Part shown: one piece after another, positions 47,211 to 59,635 of the stretch
Layout: every line of letters begins with the position of its first letter
How positions within the stretch are numbered: position 1 is the stretch's first letter
Assembly: GCA_030490835.1 (NCBI GenBank)
Contig: CM059977.1
Coordinates: forward strand, 24,037,335-24,101,334
Direction of reading: 5' to 3'
DNA from: Annona cherimola
Lineage: Eukaryota > Streptophyta > Magnoliopsida > Magnoliales > Annonaceae
Length of the DNA: 64,000 bases
Notes under the pieces: generated by a model
The model's database searches: none
Told to the model about the DNA's origin: nothing
What the model saw: the letters and a program-made list of their open reading frames with translations, nothing else
Position numbers and translations under genes: made by a program

Positions 47211-48909
47211 TGTTGGGTCCCGAATAGATGACAAAACCCAAGAGGGGAGGGGTGAATTGGGTTCTTAAAAATTTCTTTGGTAACTTAAAAACTTAACCCC
47301 TTGTAGAATTAATCCCCTTGAATGAAGAAACTGAATGGAAAGCAAAGTAATAAAGAGAGCAGAAATAAAAGCAAGTAGACAAGAATTTTATAGTGGTTCG
47401 GGCAACCTCCCTACTCCACTCTTCCAAGCTCACACTCCTTGTGACTTGGGTTCCACTATTGTATTCCGCGAATACAACTAGAGCCTCTTGCTCTCTTCTA
47501 GATTCTAGCTCTAGGGGGCATATACAACCAGAGCCTCTTGCTCTCTTCTAGATTCTAGCTCTAGGGGGCATATACAACCAGAGCCTCTTGCTCTCTTCTA
47601 GATTCTAGCTCTAGGGGGCATCAAACACTTAGCACAAGTAGGTGATGAGTCACGCTCCAATCACACACTACTTTGCTACCTCTTGATCTTAGCTACGCAA
47701 GCTAAATCAAGTTCAACACAAACAAGTAAACAATAAAAGTAAACTACACTTTACAGGTGTGTAGAAACGATTTAGCGCAGGGAAGAACTTGTAGATGATG
47801 GCTTTGAAGTTTCTGAATGTAGCTCTTGCAACTTGAAGCACAATTCTTCCTCCTTGAGTGATTTGATCTCTTTGAAGCTCTTATGGATATGAGTTATGCT
47901 CACTTAATGATCCTCTTGTACCTCCTTCGTTCACAATGGGTTGTATTTATAAGTTTGGAGGGAATCCGAACGTTAGAAGGTTGGTGGCGCGCATTTAATG
48001 CGCCAACGTTCGAAAATAAATCCGACCGTTGCGACCCAAGTCGCAGGTGGAGTCGACTTCGGGTGCGACTTCACCCAAGTCGCTGACGGAGTCGACTTCG
48101 GGTGCGACTTCGCAGACTCCGGTCTTCAGTTTTCAACGCTGGAAGTTTTTCCTCGATTGAAGTCGATCATGAAGTCGACTTGGCTTTGCGACTTCACTTC
48201 CTGTAGCGTCTTCAAGTTCCAGGTCGGGTCGACTTGGCTTCAGACTTGACCCAAGTCGCAGGTGGAGTCGACTTCGGCTTCGACTTCACCTCGGCAGTTT
48301 GCTTTATGAACTTGAATAATTTCGAGATGCTTTGTCTCATCATGCCTTTGCTTCTTTTGTGTTTTTCATGTCTTGAATCATTGAGTCTTGCTTTCATTAG
48401 CTCCATGATTTGCAAACCTTTGACTTGATAGACTTGATTTGATCTTGAATGCCTTGAAGCTTTTTCTTTTGGACTTGAGAGGCTTTGAGTTGATCTTGAA
48501 ATCATTTAATCTTGAAACTGCATCTTTGATCTTTAAAAGAAGCTTGAATCAGTATCTTTGAATCTCCAAAACCTCAAGTCGCACTTCGGGGTCGACTTCG
48601 TTCGCGACTTCACCCAAGTCGCAACTGGAGTCGACTTCTCTTGCGACTTCGATATTTTGCTGTTCTGAATTCAACTCTGGAAGGATTTGCTCGACTGAAG
48701 TCGATGGTGAGGTCGACTTCGTTTGCGACTTGGCTACCCAAGTCGCAGGTGGAGTCGACTTGGGGAACGACTTGGCCTTCCAACTTGATTTTCTTCAAAT
48801 GTATATTCCTTAAGACATTTCACAAACTTGTTAGTTGCCAAGACATACTCAAATTGATTTGTTAATCATCAAAATATGGATTTAGCTAGTTTTCCACATA
48901 TTTCCAACA
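47211..48909 (-). repeat. Copia LTR 3 (5' end of the array)
   Basis: 1699 bp. It differs from LTR 2 at three places that I see: GATGAC for GATGGC, AACCCC for AACCAC, and the outer end TTTCCAACA for TTTTCAACA. It would drive transcription of the whole array toward lower coordinates. Confidence 0.93.
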
Positions 48910-48914
48910 GAACC

Positions 48915-50105
48915 TACTAAGGAAATAAATAAAAACTAATACACATATTTTTGGAGTCTCACGTATGCAATTTTGTTCCACTTGACAATAATTATGATGC
49001 ATTACACAGACCCTTCTAACTTAACATCATAACAACTATCTCAATCCAATTAAATATTTTACCAACTAAAATAATTTATCATCCACATTCAATTGGGTGA
49101 ACAAACGCACTGAATTTAATTAAATAAATTCAAGAAGAACTTCCATCATAACAAGTAAGTAACCAAAATTTTAAAAATGAACAATTACAAATATTCTACA
49201 TAGCATAACTTGTTATTTCCATTTATTTTCCAATAATTCTCAATATTCTTTTTTTTAATATGCAAATACTATATCAAATCTCACCTTCTTATTCCAATAA
49301 TCTTATTATAGAATAAAATAATTTATTGGAATATAATTGTGAACGCTTGATTCCATCCTCTATTGATAATTCATAATTTAATTTATCTTCCATCACTCCC
49401 TATATAATATTTGTCAGACAGATGCTTGTCTATAAAATTTATAATTATAAGCACATAAATATTTTGCAACATCAAAGAATTAATTTATATTGTATAAATT
49501 AATTATACAACTGCTAACATAAATGTGTAATTTTTATTTTGATATAATTTTTATACTTTCATTTTTATAAATCAAGACTTCTGGACATCATATTAGTTTT
49601 TAGTGTATATATAGACCATCCAAAGACCTCTGGACATCCAAAATTTTGAACTACATATATACTATATATATATACATATAGTATATATGTAAGTATCTAT
49701 ATTTAGCACTTCAAATATGCAACGTCTAATTTGGAATTTATATCCAATACCCATTCATAATTAATGTATTTCTTCCGTTCAAAAATAAAATTTTAATTTA
49801 TAGTATTTCTTCTATTATATTCTGTTCATACGTGACCAAGCAATCTACAACATATTATTATATAACACCTACATATTATCAAACAGTGCATTTAAACAAG
49901 GTATAATATTACAGAATTTATACATCTATTAAATGTTGTATTAGCTAAAATCTAATATAAATATATTACGTGCTTACAACTTGAAGAATATTATATAATT
50001 ACAATTTATAACATTATCATAAATATGAGTATTTAATTTTTTATATATTTACACGGAAAATATATTAACCTGCACCCCAAAAGTTTAAAGTTACATATAA
50101 TATAT
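48915..50105. other. Intergenic, AT-rich, no gene
   Basis: No terminal repeats or long frames. A short duplicated phrase (CTTCTGGACATC / CCTCTGGACATC near 49578 and 49630) and an AT palindrome near 49653-49690 are present. It may belong to the same older LTR as 32549-32966. Confidence 0.4.
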
Positions 50106-50485
50106 GGGAAAATATTCAAATGCAGCGCCACTGCGCCGAAATTACGGTGCAGTGACGCTGAAATGGACCCCACATAATGATAAAATCATAATCTACACTA
50201 CCCATTGTATTTCGAATAATGTATTCTATTACCATATTAATTTTCATCCCAATCGGATATGTGTCTAGACCCTATTTGAAAATAATACAAATTCAACGTA
50301 ATAAAATAATTTGATGTAAATAACAACTTTAAAGTGACTTTTTCAACATGTAAACTATTTGCTATAAAATTTATATATGGATAAATGATTGTATAAAGTT
50401 TCATCGCATTCTAATATGTGTGAGACACGTTTTTGGACAAATGTATCGTTGTTCCTGTGAAGTGGCGTTGCACCAGAACAGCTCT
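50106..50485. mobile_element. MITE family C, diverged copy
   Basis: The ends GGGAAAATATTCAAATGCAG and the reverse complement of GGTGCACC-type right end (TGCACCAGAACAGCTCTT) form imperfect inverted repeats, each followed by a GCGCCAC/GTGGCGTT block. The interior carries the family core (TATGGATAAATGATTGTATA). It sits in a TATA-rich target like the next copy. Confidence 0.6.
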
Positions 50486-50777
50486 TATATATACACACAC
50501 ACGTATGAACTCATATACAGAACTTCCGCCCATATAGATATATAATATATAAATTTATACGAACAACCACGGTTGCTACAAATTTTATTAAAATATGATT
50601 CCATCCAATAATAAAATTACATTCAAATTCAAAAACAATTTAACTTGTTTATATCCTACAACCACAATTCTAATCGGTTAAATATTCATACATCTTCTGC
50701 AAATTTTTATTTCACCCAAATTGGATTTAAAATAATAAAATCTCATGTGAATGATGACAGAAATAGTATATATATAT

Positions 50778-51121
50778 GGGATTTGTTCCTGTGCAGTCCG
50801 CTGTAAAATGACCCCCACACATATTAGATCGCAATGAAACTTTATACAATCATTTATTCATATAAAAATCATACTTTAGACGGTTTAGATGTTGAAAATA
50901 CTACTTTAAACTTAATATTTATATTAAACTATTTTATTACGTTAATTTTGCACCATTTTAAGATGGGGATCACACACATATTGGATTTAGATGAAAATTG
51001 GTACACTAATAAAGTGGACAATTCTAAATACAATGGGTGGAGAGGATTTTCTCTTCATGATCATGTGGAGCCCACAGTGTATGGACTGCACGGTGCAGTC
51101 ACATGCACCGGAACAAATCCC
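50778..51121. mobile_element. MITE family C, complete copy
   Basis: 344 bp with inverted ends GGGATTTGTTCCTGTGCAG and CTGCAC...TGCACCGGAACAAATCCC. TATATATAT on both sides (50769-50777, 51122-51130) could be a 9-bp duplication, as in Mutator-type MITEs, but the AT-repeat context makes this ambiguous. The interior includes CATACTTTAGACGGTTTAG and GCACCATTTTAAGATGGG, found in the other copies. Confidence 0.75.
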
Positions 51122-51520
51122 TATATATATACATGTCATTTCTGGAATATGAAATCACTGGTGAAATTATGTACAATTCAATGCTGGAGATTTCAAAATT
51201 CAATCTAATATATATGTTATAATAATCGGCCTTAGTGGTGTAGAGCTTTTTTTTAAAAACAAAAAAAATTATGTACATGCAATACATTATATTATAAACC
51301 TCCAGCTCGGATATTTTAAACTACGGTCTCTCTCTCTATATATAATAATGGTATAAAGTGTCGGCTTGTCTGGAGGTTTTTAACTTCGTCAAAAACATAT
51401 ACACCACATTATATGTAGAAAAGGCCACTTTCATAACAAAATATCTATATAATAATATATATATTATATTCACACATGTTGTGCAAAATATAGGCATAAC
51501 AAAACTACAAATTTAATTTA

Positions 51521-51860
51521 GAGATCTGATCATCTGCCGTCTGCTGTAAAATAGGTCTCACACATATTAGATTGTAATGAAACTTTATACAATTATTTAT
51601 CTATATAAAAATCATACTTTAGACGGTTTAGATGTAAAAAATACTACTTTAAAATTGATACTTATGTTAAACTATTTCATTAGATTTTGCACCATTTTAA
51701 GATGGGAACCATACACATGTTGGATTTGAATAAAAATTGGTATGCTAATAAAGTGAACAGTTCTAAATACAATGGATGAGGTGGATTTCTCATTCATGAT
51801 CAAGTGAGGCCCACAGTGCATAGACTGCACGGTGTAGTCACATGCACTAGAATATTTTCC
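51521..51860. mobile_element. MITE family C, second good copy
   Basis: 340 bp collinear with the copy at 50778 (CATACTTTAGACGGTTTAGA, GCACCATTTTAAGATGGGAA, CACAGTGCATAGACTGCAC), with worn ends (GAGATCTGATCATC and AGAATATTTTCC). Confidence 0.7.
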
Positions 51861-51998
51861 TTCAATTTAATGTTCTACATACTGGACAATCAATCCAACA
51901 ATATATTATATTTCCGCTCGGTGGAACCATCTCCAAATAACCCCTTTAATCAATTAATAATTCATATAATTAACACAACGAAATCAAACCAAATCAAT

Positions 51999-54900
51999 TG
52001 TGGCGCCCCGAACCGAGGCGTCACATTTGTCCTTACTCCAAGATCTTGTCGATTGGTAAGTGTGAATCAGGATTGTTGCCCTGATCATGCGGTGGGTACT
52101 TAATTCGATCTTGTCAAAAAAAAATTTTCTTTTTCTTTCATCACATAAAGACACATACTTATCATCAAATCTCAATTATCATTGATAACATTCATACTTG
52201 TTTTTGTACAATACAGGTTATTTTAACCTGAACATTTTATACATACATAATGTGAAAACTCCTTATCATATGTTCATGTCATACCATATATGGATCAGCA
52301 TATCATAAAATTTTCTTCATACCTTCTTCTTCCTTTTCTTCTTGGCCTGTGTTGTACCTGTCTATGGTTTGAAAATCAAAACGTGAGTCGAAACTCAGTA
52401 AGCAAGCATTTTTTTTTCATTTAAATGCATTTCTCTTGTTCAATAGTAGACACTTATCAAGTGATCTACTATCAACCAGTGGAAACCTTTTCATAAAACC
52501 TTTCGTAAAACATATGCTTGCAAACTTAACATGTAAACCTTTTTTTTCACGAACATAAAATGTTTTTCATAAAACTTTCTTTCTCCAAGGACATTCTCAT
52601 GTCCTTAAAACATTTTTCATAAAACCTTTGTAAAACAAGCATATGCATCATGCATAACGTTTCTGTCCGTCTGGTAGGTGACACTTACCAAGTGATCACC
52701 CTTTCCTCCTTAGGAGAGAAACCATCTCTATTGATAACTCGCGAGCCAGGCAGTTATCCGTGTTCTTCTCCCATTTCAGGGAGGGCGCCGTCGGCATTTT
52801 GCCTTTTAAAGCGACTTGGCTTATGTAGAGGGGGTCCATCTTGCAACCGCGTCCGGTCTGCATATCCTCTACAGTAGACCTAGTACATAACTCATGTGCA
52901 CATTCTTTTCTCCATATTCATATGCTAGCATGCTTTTTATAAAACTCCACAGACCCTAGTCTGTGACTTTTCCTTTTTAAAACTTGATGCTAGCATGTCA
53001 TTTCAAAATAGTACAGACCTCGGCCTGTATTCTCTTTTCTAACTTGAAAACTTGGCATAGCCCAAGTTAACAAGTTTTTTCAAGTTAATAAAATATTTTG
53101 TAAGGATGACCAATCTTAAATAATTTTGGAAATATTTAAATAACACATTTCTAAATCATTTAAAATATTTGAAGGAAATATTTGAGAAATAGTAATTTTA
53201 AAATTTTGCTAAAATGTTTCTAAATAAATTTTGAGCGGTAAAACAATTTCGAAAATATTTTAATATCTAAAGACAAAAGATTTTGCAAATGCTTTTATTC
53301 CCATTTCTGGGTTTTTCATGAACAAGGATATACCAATGCATAATTCATTTTATTTTTTTTTATATGGTATCATATTCCTTGTCCACATGACACATGAGTT
53401 ACTTCTATATGAAGGTAAGCTTGTATGATCCTTTGGTCATTACCTTAAAAATCTTCATTTAAATCGATTATCGGTTGGCCTTCCTTAAATCCGCTTCAAA
53501 ACATTTTAACAAATCATTTTAAATTCATTTGATAAAACCAAATATTATTTTGAAATCAAAATTTTCTTTTTTCCATTATAATGCAACCATTTCTACATTT
53601 TTCCTTATTTTCATAAGTATTTGCTTATGATAAAGCAGTTTCCACATAACTTAACATTTCTCCTTACTTCCATATGGATTTGCTTATAATAAAGCAATTC
53701 CGACATATTTCATGGTTGCAATATAAAACATATAAAAATTATTTTCAAAAATGTTTGCTTGCTTACCTTTGCTTTGCTTTAATTTGACTCCTTTATCCTT
53801 TCCTTTCCTTTTCCTATACAAGTGAAAAGGATATACATACTTTATCATGCATATTTTATATCTATTTATGACCATATTTTCCACCATAATTTTTTTTATG
53901 GAGGTTATCCTTAAAAATGCGTGATCATCATTTTCTTATATGGATTTTTATCCATAAATCCTTAAAAAATTCAATCCATTTATCCTCATAAAATATAAAT
54001 AATTCTTAATTTTTCCCCAAATCACGTTGTTACTATTCATAATTACTGTAGCATATTACTGTTCATAATCACTGTAGCAAATCATTGTTCATCCGAAATT
54101 ACTGTTCACAGAAACGTGGTTACTGTTCATGGGTTCCAAAAATTGATATTTTTTCCAAAAATAAAAAATACCATGACATACCTTATGCCTAGTATATCAT
54201 TCGATATTTCATACATTTTGAATTTATCATCATTTACTTAGCCAAAAAAATCATTTTCTCCGTATACTAAAAATCAACATAAATTCACTTAAGCATAATC
54301 CTTAATTCCAAAAATCATGAAATTAATATATCATTATTCCAACATCATATTTATTCATTTCAAATCATCATTTATCAATTTTGGAGCATTATTTACACAT
54401 ATCATGTGTTATTTTCCCAAAAGCTCTATCTTCGCCCCAAATTTTTTGATGTTTTGGCATAATTTCAATTAGGCATTATATCTATACTTATTTTCTCATG
54501 CTTAGGCATTATCTAAGCATGATTTTACCCTACTTAACATCTAAAACAAGTTTGGGAAGAATTCCCTTACATGAAGTAGAAAAACTTCTACTCTCCTTCT
54601 ACTTGGCCCTTCTCTCTCAAATCTTCTCTCCTTCTTTCTTTCAAGGCCAAAATGTGTTTTGGATGGCTTGGATGTTCTCCCCCTGCTGCCCTATTTATAG
54701 GGTTGAATTTTTCAGGAATTTGGAATTTACCCCCTAGTTTTGAGGTATTTAATTATAAATTGGTATTTCTTTTTAATGTTGAAAAATGCTTTGAGCCATG
54801 TGCTGCCCACCCTAGGCCTGCTCCAGCAACCCTATTGCAGCCCTATTTTTAACCTATTTTTTTAATTTTTAAAATTATTTAATTTAGGCTAAATAAATCC

Positions 54901-55538
54901 TAGTCGTTGATTAAAGATGATGATGATCATAGACCATTGCTCATAGTCAAACCTCCAGCCACCCTAGCCTGCTCGAGCCCCTGCAGCAGCTGCCTTTTAA
55001 TTAATTTTTTATTTTTTAATTATTTATTTTATTTAAAAAGTCAAAAGTGGAATTAATTAAAAGTTAAGCTACTTTTTAGATCTTCATTTGACGCTTCATC
55101 TTGACCTTTGATTTGTGATTTTCATCACATCTTAATCCATTCATTATGTTCATCATTAATTTTTAACCATCCATAAAAAATTTCATCGAATTCCGACGCC
55201 CGGATTGCAATTTATGAATTTTTTCTATTTTTCCACAAAAATCCAAATTTGGATTAAAATATCCAAAAGTAATACTATTTTGTCCTGTAGTGATTAAATC
55301 TCTATTTTGTCTTTTTGTGATTAAGTTAATCCAAGTGATTAACTCTTAATCACGTATCTTAGTCCCCGGTTACTATTCACGTTCACTATTCACGTGCACT
55401 ATTCACGGGATTAAATTCCTAATTGCATTATTTCAATTTCCAATACACATATCCATCAATATAATTTATGAATTTTCATTTATTCATAAAATAATTACAA
55501 AATTATAAATATTACGCGTATACGGTCGGGGTTTCACA
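51999..55538 (-). mobile_element. Solo LTR, 3.5 kb, gypsy-type family L1
   Basis: Bounded by TGTGGCGCCCCG and GGGGTTTCACA, with a perfect 5-bp duplication TCAAT on both sides (51994-51998, 55539-55543). There is no internal region, so it is a solo LTR. It shares family blocks with 21325-26438, including the 5' end, GATTGGTAAG...CAGGATTGTTGCCCTGATCA, and GTAGGTGACACTTACCAAGTG. Its ends are better preserved, so it is probably younger. Short open frames inside it (for example at 52650 and 54498) have no domains. Confidence 0.88.
54691..54700 (-). promoter_or_regulatory. Candidate TATA box of the L1 solo LTR
   Basis: The minus strand reads CTATAAATAG, a strong plant TATA match, and gives the LTR orientation. 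Confidence 0.6.
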
Positions 55539-55543
55539 TCAAT

Positions 55544-57020
55544 CATCTAGCAAATCTAAAATGTATAACTTATATAATATCTAATATGCCGGTCATGCTT
55601 TTCAAATTCCGTAGAATTTCTTATAGACGTGATTTACCAACTCACAAATATTATTTCATCACAATCAACATTCTGCTAAATCATTTTTTTATCGCCGGTC
55701 ATTCCATGGACAATTATTAAACAAATAATTTCTATAAGTTATCTTCAAAATAACTTAATTAATACAATGTACGTGGCTCTAAATGAGAGTTAATTATTTC
55801 CTCACTTACCTCTTTGTAGAACCCACATAAGGATTTTCTAAATGAAAATAATCCTCTTCTTCTTACTCGCAATCTGTAATAGATTCTCCATTTCTCTAGC
55901 TTTCTCCGTTCATCTTTTTTTCGTCACTTAACCTAATTAATAAATATAAAATCTACCAAACTCTCTCAAAAATCACACGTCTCTTCTTTACCAAATCCTC
56001 ATTTATTCACATCCTTCCAATACTCTCTCTACATATTGGCTTTAAAATTTAAAATTTCAAAATAAATCTTATCTCTTTGTGGGCCCCACATGGATTTATT
56101 GCTAAAAAATAATTATCTAATTACTACTAATATATAATTTGAACCTACTACCTCCAATTTACTTGTCATAATTTCTAACTATCTTAGCTTTTCAACAATT
56201 TATTATTAAAATTATACTTATCTACCATAATCATTAAGTCAATGTCAACAAATCAATCCGGACACATTAGCTATTTTTATTGATATATTATACAGGTCAA
56301 AAATTTAATATGTCACATCAATATATCTCCTCAAATTAATATATTTGAATCAGATTATTAAAGCTTTTTCTACCAATACCCCTCATCCAAATGTGTTGAC
56401 TCCCCTACTCACTGTAATGAATGCAGCCATTATTTCCCATCAACGTTTGGTAATAGGTTGTGGGAAACATGGGTGGGAAATGGTGAGAGCACAGATTTCA
56501 AGGTACTTCATTAATCAATTAATCGTTATATTTTTTTACTTTTACTTCTATATTCTAATTATTTTCTCTATCAACTACCTTCTAACAAACTTATTTATTC
56601 TCATCTTACCCCTATTATTTCATATCAATTACACAATTTTCAAAATATTTCATTTCTACTCTCACCAAATATCACATTTGAGACAACTTTCATCCTCTCA
56701 AACGTCCCCAAAACAGACGAATACAGTAATGGGAGTCATCAACCACAGTCAATTGTTCCTCACAAGGCAGCACGGCAACCGAATGCGATGCTGACGGGTC
56801 TGCATCCTGGTTGCAGCCTAAATGGTTGTGAAATGGCCCCTATGAACGGTGGCACCTCTTCTTCTCTTCATTTGCTGGACCAGGACCACACACTGCCATA
56901 ACTTCATTGCACAAGATGGGGCACATCAATAACATAAAAAAAGAAGCAATGGTCCTAGCGGAACACTCGAGGGCATGTTTCAAGTGACAGGAGCGCTCAC
57001 GCTGTCTGCTACTCTGCTTA
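55544..57020. other. Intergenic, old repeat remnants
   Basis: About 55544-56294 resembles the promoter-distal part of a minus-oriented LTR (GGACACATTAGC...ATTATACA at the end, like GGACACATCATC...ATTATTACA at 61765). About 56440-56720 is MITE-like (GTTTGGTAATAGG). About 56730-57000 is less AT-rich, without a recognisable gene. Confidence 0.4.
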
Positions 57021-57152
57021 CGGTAAATTACTGACGTACTTTTTACGTAAGTAATTTTTTATTGCTTCTAACCTACACGCTTTTTCCGGTAAATTACTCA
57101 CGTACTTTTTACTTAAGTAATTTTTTATTGCTTCTAATCTACACGCTTTTTA
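57021..57152. repeat. Tandem duplication, unit 66 bp
   Basis: Two units starting at 57021 and 57087 (CGGTAAATTACTGACGTACT / CGGTAAATTACTCACGTACT) differ at only a few bases and share TTTTTTATTGCTTCTAA. Each unit contains the short inverted pair ACGTACTTTTTACGTAAG. It is a recent duplication. Confidence 0.85.
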
Positions 57153-57267
57153 AACTTGTTTGGAAACATTATCTTTTTATTACAGCCAAATAGTCATATA
57201 CAAAAACAGAGAATTTACAAGGAAAACATCCTCACACTTTTCAAACTTAAGTTATAGCAAAAACAGT

Positions 57268-57540
57268 AAGTGTAATTGTTAAGCGATAAAATTTTTGAAT
57301 GAAAAATTTTGAGGTAAATTTTTTTTTCAATGAAAGTAAATGATATGATATAATGTGGGTAATGATAGAAGTAAATAAAATAAAGTTAAAATAGATAAAT
57401 TAACTGAACAAGTAGTTTTGTTAAAATGATTGAAAAGTAGAAATGTTGTATAGAAAGATCTGAAGAAATAATCAAAAATAAGATAACTTTGGAGAATAAA
57501 AATTTTAAATTGAAAATTTTTATTGTATACAATTGTGCCC
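57268..57540 (+). mobile_element. MITE family A, worn copy
   Basis: The interior order matches the family (ATGATATGATATAATG, GTTAAAATAGATAAATTA, AATGATTGAAAAGTAGAAAT, TGTATAGAAAGATC). The terminal repeats are reduced to AAGTGTAATTG and AATTGTGCCC. Confidence 0.6.
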
Positions 57541-57773
57541 AAAAAACAAAAATCTTATAAAAAATGGGGACGAGCTTTGGATATATCACGTTAATTTTTA
57601 TGCCAACGCTGAATTCTTACTTAAACTTAGAGCCGAATAAGGATTTAGTGGGGTATTTGGCTTGACTTAAAGCTATAAAAATGTGTAGTTGTGCAAAGCC
57701 AAAAATAAGAGCTTCCAACTAAGTGCATAACCTTAAAATATTTAACATAAGGCCAAATATAAATGTGAAGGAC

Positions 57774-58500
57774 TGGGGGTATAACTTGGGTCGGTTCAAT
57801 TTAGGTAGTGGTCTACCCTACCCGTATCCTTTTTGCAAAAGGTCTACCCTATCCATTTGTTGTTTCGGTTCCTATTGTATCCTACTCTACTCATTACCCA
57901 TAGGGTCGGTTTCGGTTCCGATGAAAATCAGTTCCTTTAATACTCAAATATAATATTTTTTTAAAAATATTTCTATGCCTTTTAAAAAAATAAACCAATA
58001 CCCATTTTCGTTTCAAAATCACTAATAAATACATTACTATTTATATTATTATATAAAAATATAAAATATAATTTTCACAACCCAAGCATTAAAACTATTA
58101 ATATATTAATTATAACTCACAAGCTTATTTATAAAATGATTTTGTAAGTCAATGACATATATATAAAAATCCCAATTAGTTTCTTGCTTCATAATCTACA
58201 ACTTCATAGGGTATAAGATCAATTTGAATTTGAATTTATTAAAATAGGTGTGTAAGCAAGATGTCAAAGACCCTACCCATACTCTATTTATTTAATATAT
58301 ATATCATATACATATATAATTATATGCATACGGGCCGATTTCAATTACCCAATGTATCTATCTTATCCATACTCTATTTTGAGGGCGGATAATAAGTTAT
58401 ACTTTATTCATACCTATGGGTAATAATTTATACCCTATTGTACCCATGTTAAGGTAGATTAGTGGATACACATGAATACCTTACCCAAATTGCACAGCAA
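57774..58500. mobile_element. hAT-like non-autonomous element, third type
   Basis: The ends TGGGGGTATAACTTGGG and CCCAAATTGCACAGCAA are flanked by TGAAGGAC (57766-57773) and CGAAGGAC (58501-58508), 7 of 8 identical. The subterminal motifs are CTACCC, TACCCATA and GGTTTCGGTTCC. The right terminus is worn, so the exact end is an inference from the duplication. It does not code. Confidence 0.65.
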
Positions 58501-58508
58501 CGAAGGAC

Positions 58509-58936
58509 TATTGTCTTGTGCCTAAAGGTATCAAATTTTGGCATGCTTCAAGTAACCATTTCCAGTCTTGGTAACGGAAGAACGAAATCTGATCCTTCAA
58601 AAACGTGAGACCATTCAAATCAAGCTGCCACAAAGCTTTAACGCTTTCTCTAAGGAAAATGGCATCCGTCTATCAGAAAAAAAAGGAAATGGCATCCGCA
58701 GCTGCACTTTTTTTGGTCTTTGATATGACAAACTTCCTTACAAGCAACCAGGACGTATATTACGTAATTTTACCGCATATACATGAATTTGGCTATGTAA
58801 ATCATACATCACTACAAAAAATTTTGATGTTTAGCCAAGCAAATTTTCTTCTAAAAGATTAAAATTGATGGTTAAAAAGAATTTGTTTGTCAATAATTTG
58901 TGACATATTTCATATAGCAACCATTAAGAAAAAACT
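58509..58936. other. Intergenic, no feature seen
   Basis: One 85-codon frame (58605-58862) shows no domain. A short phrase AAATGGCATCCG is repeated near 58658 and 58687. Confidence 0.45.
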
Positions 58937-58939
58937 TTA

Positions 58940-59200
58940 GGGCTTTTTGGTAATTGAAATTTTTGTGAGATTGTAGGATAGAGTGGGGTGGAAAATGAAA
59001 TATTTTGAAAATCGTGTGATTAATAAAAAATGGTAAGGATAAAATTAGAATAATAATGGTTGTTATAAGGAAAAATGATTAAAATGTAGAGGTAAAAAAA
59101 TAGAAAAAATGCAATTATTGATGGAGTAAATGACCGCCTATAAAAATGTGCTCCACACCATGCCATGGGATCCCATGGTTGACACTTACCAAACAAGTCC
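58940..59200. mobile_element. Tourist-like MITE with TTA target duplication
   Basis: 261 bp, ends GGGCTTTTTGGTAA and TTACCAAACAAGTCC, TTA on both sides (58937-58939, 59201-59203). The terminal sequence and 3-bp duplication are typical of PIF/Harbinger MITEs. It is not the same family as the family A copies. Confidence 0.8.
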
Positions 59201-59203
59201 TTA

Positions 59204-59635
59204 GTTGCCAATAGCTTATAGTTTTGTATTTAAGCAAGGAAGTTTTGATTTGATTACGAAAATATCTTTGTAAGTGAGAAAAAAAAAATTCTTGTATATG
59301 AAAGCATCACCATAGACAAGAAATTTTTTTTAAAAATTTATGTTAGTATCTTCATGAGTAAGTAAATTTTTTTTGTATAAGCATTTTTCTTACTAATAAA
59401 ATTTGTAAAAATATATATTTTCTTATAGTGTAGTGACAAAAATGACTGCAAACTTAGTTGTTTAAAGACTATTACGCTTTTATGAGTATAGCAAGTAAAA
59501 ATTTCCTTTAATTGAACTGATTATAAATTGAAAATTACGATTTGCGTTTGCTTACAAATAATATTGAATTTGTTATAAATATACAATATTAAATTTGGTC
59601 AAATGCATGAAATTAATTTTAGCTGTAAAACATAT
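59204..59635. other. Intergenic, no feature seen
   Basis: AT-rich sequence without long frames. It borders the gypsy LTR; the left half of a target duplication would be CATAT (59631-59635), which cannot be confirmed here. Confidence 0.45.

Larger units (their letters stand above)
32972..48909 (-). mobile_element. Ty1/copia tandem array LTR-internal-LTR-internal-LTR
   Basis: Three LTRs (about 1.7 kb) alternate with two internal regions of exactly 5414 bp each, all on the minus strand, with a repeat period of 7113 bp. The outer boundaries carry one 5-bp target duplication GAACC (32967-32971, 48910-48914), and no such duplication sits at the middle LTR. This shows one integration, later enlarged by unequal recombination between LTRs. 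I count 13 single-base differences between the two internal regions and only a few between the LTRs, so the event is recent. A gag with a long coiled coil and 1.7 kb LTRs suggest a SIRE/Maximus-like lineage, without an envelope-like frame; lineage assignment is tentative. Confidence 0.92.
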
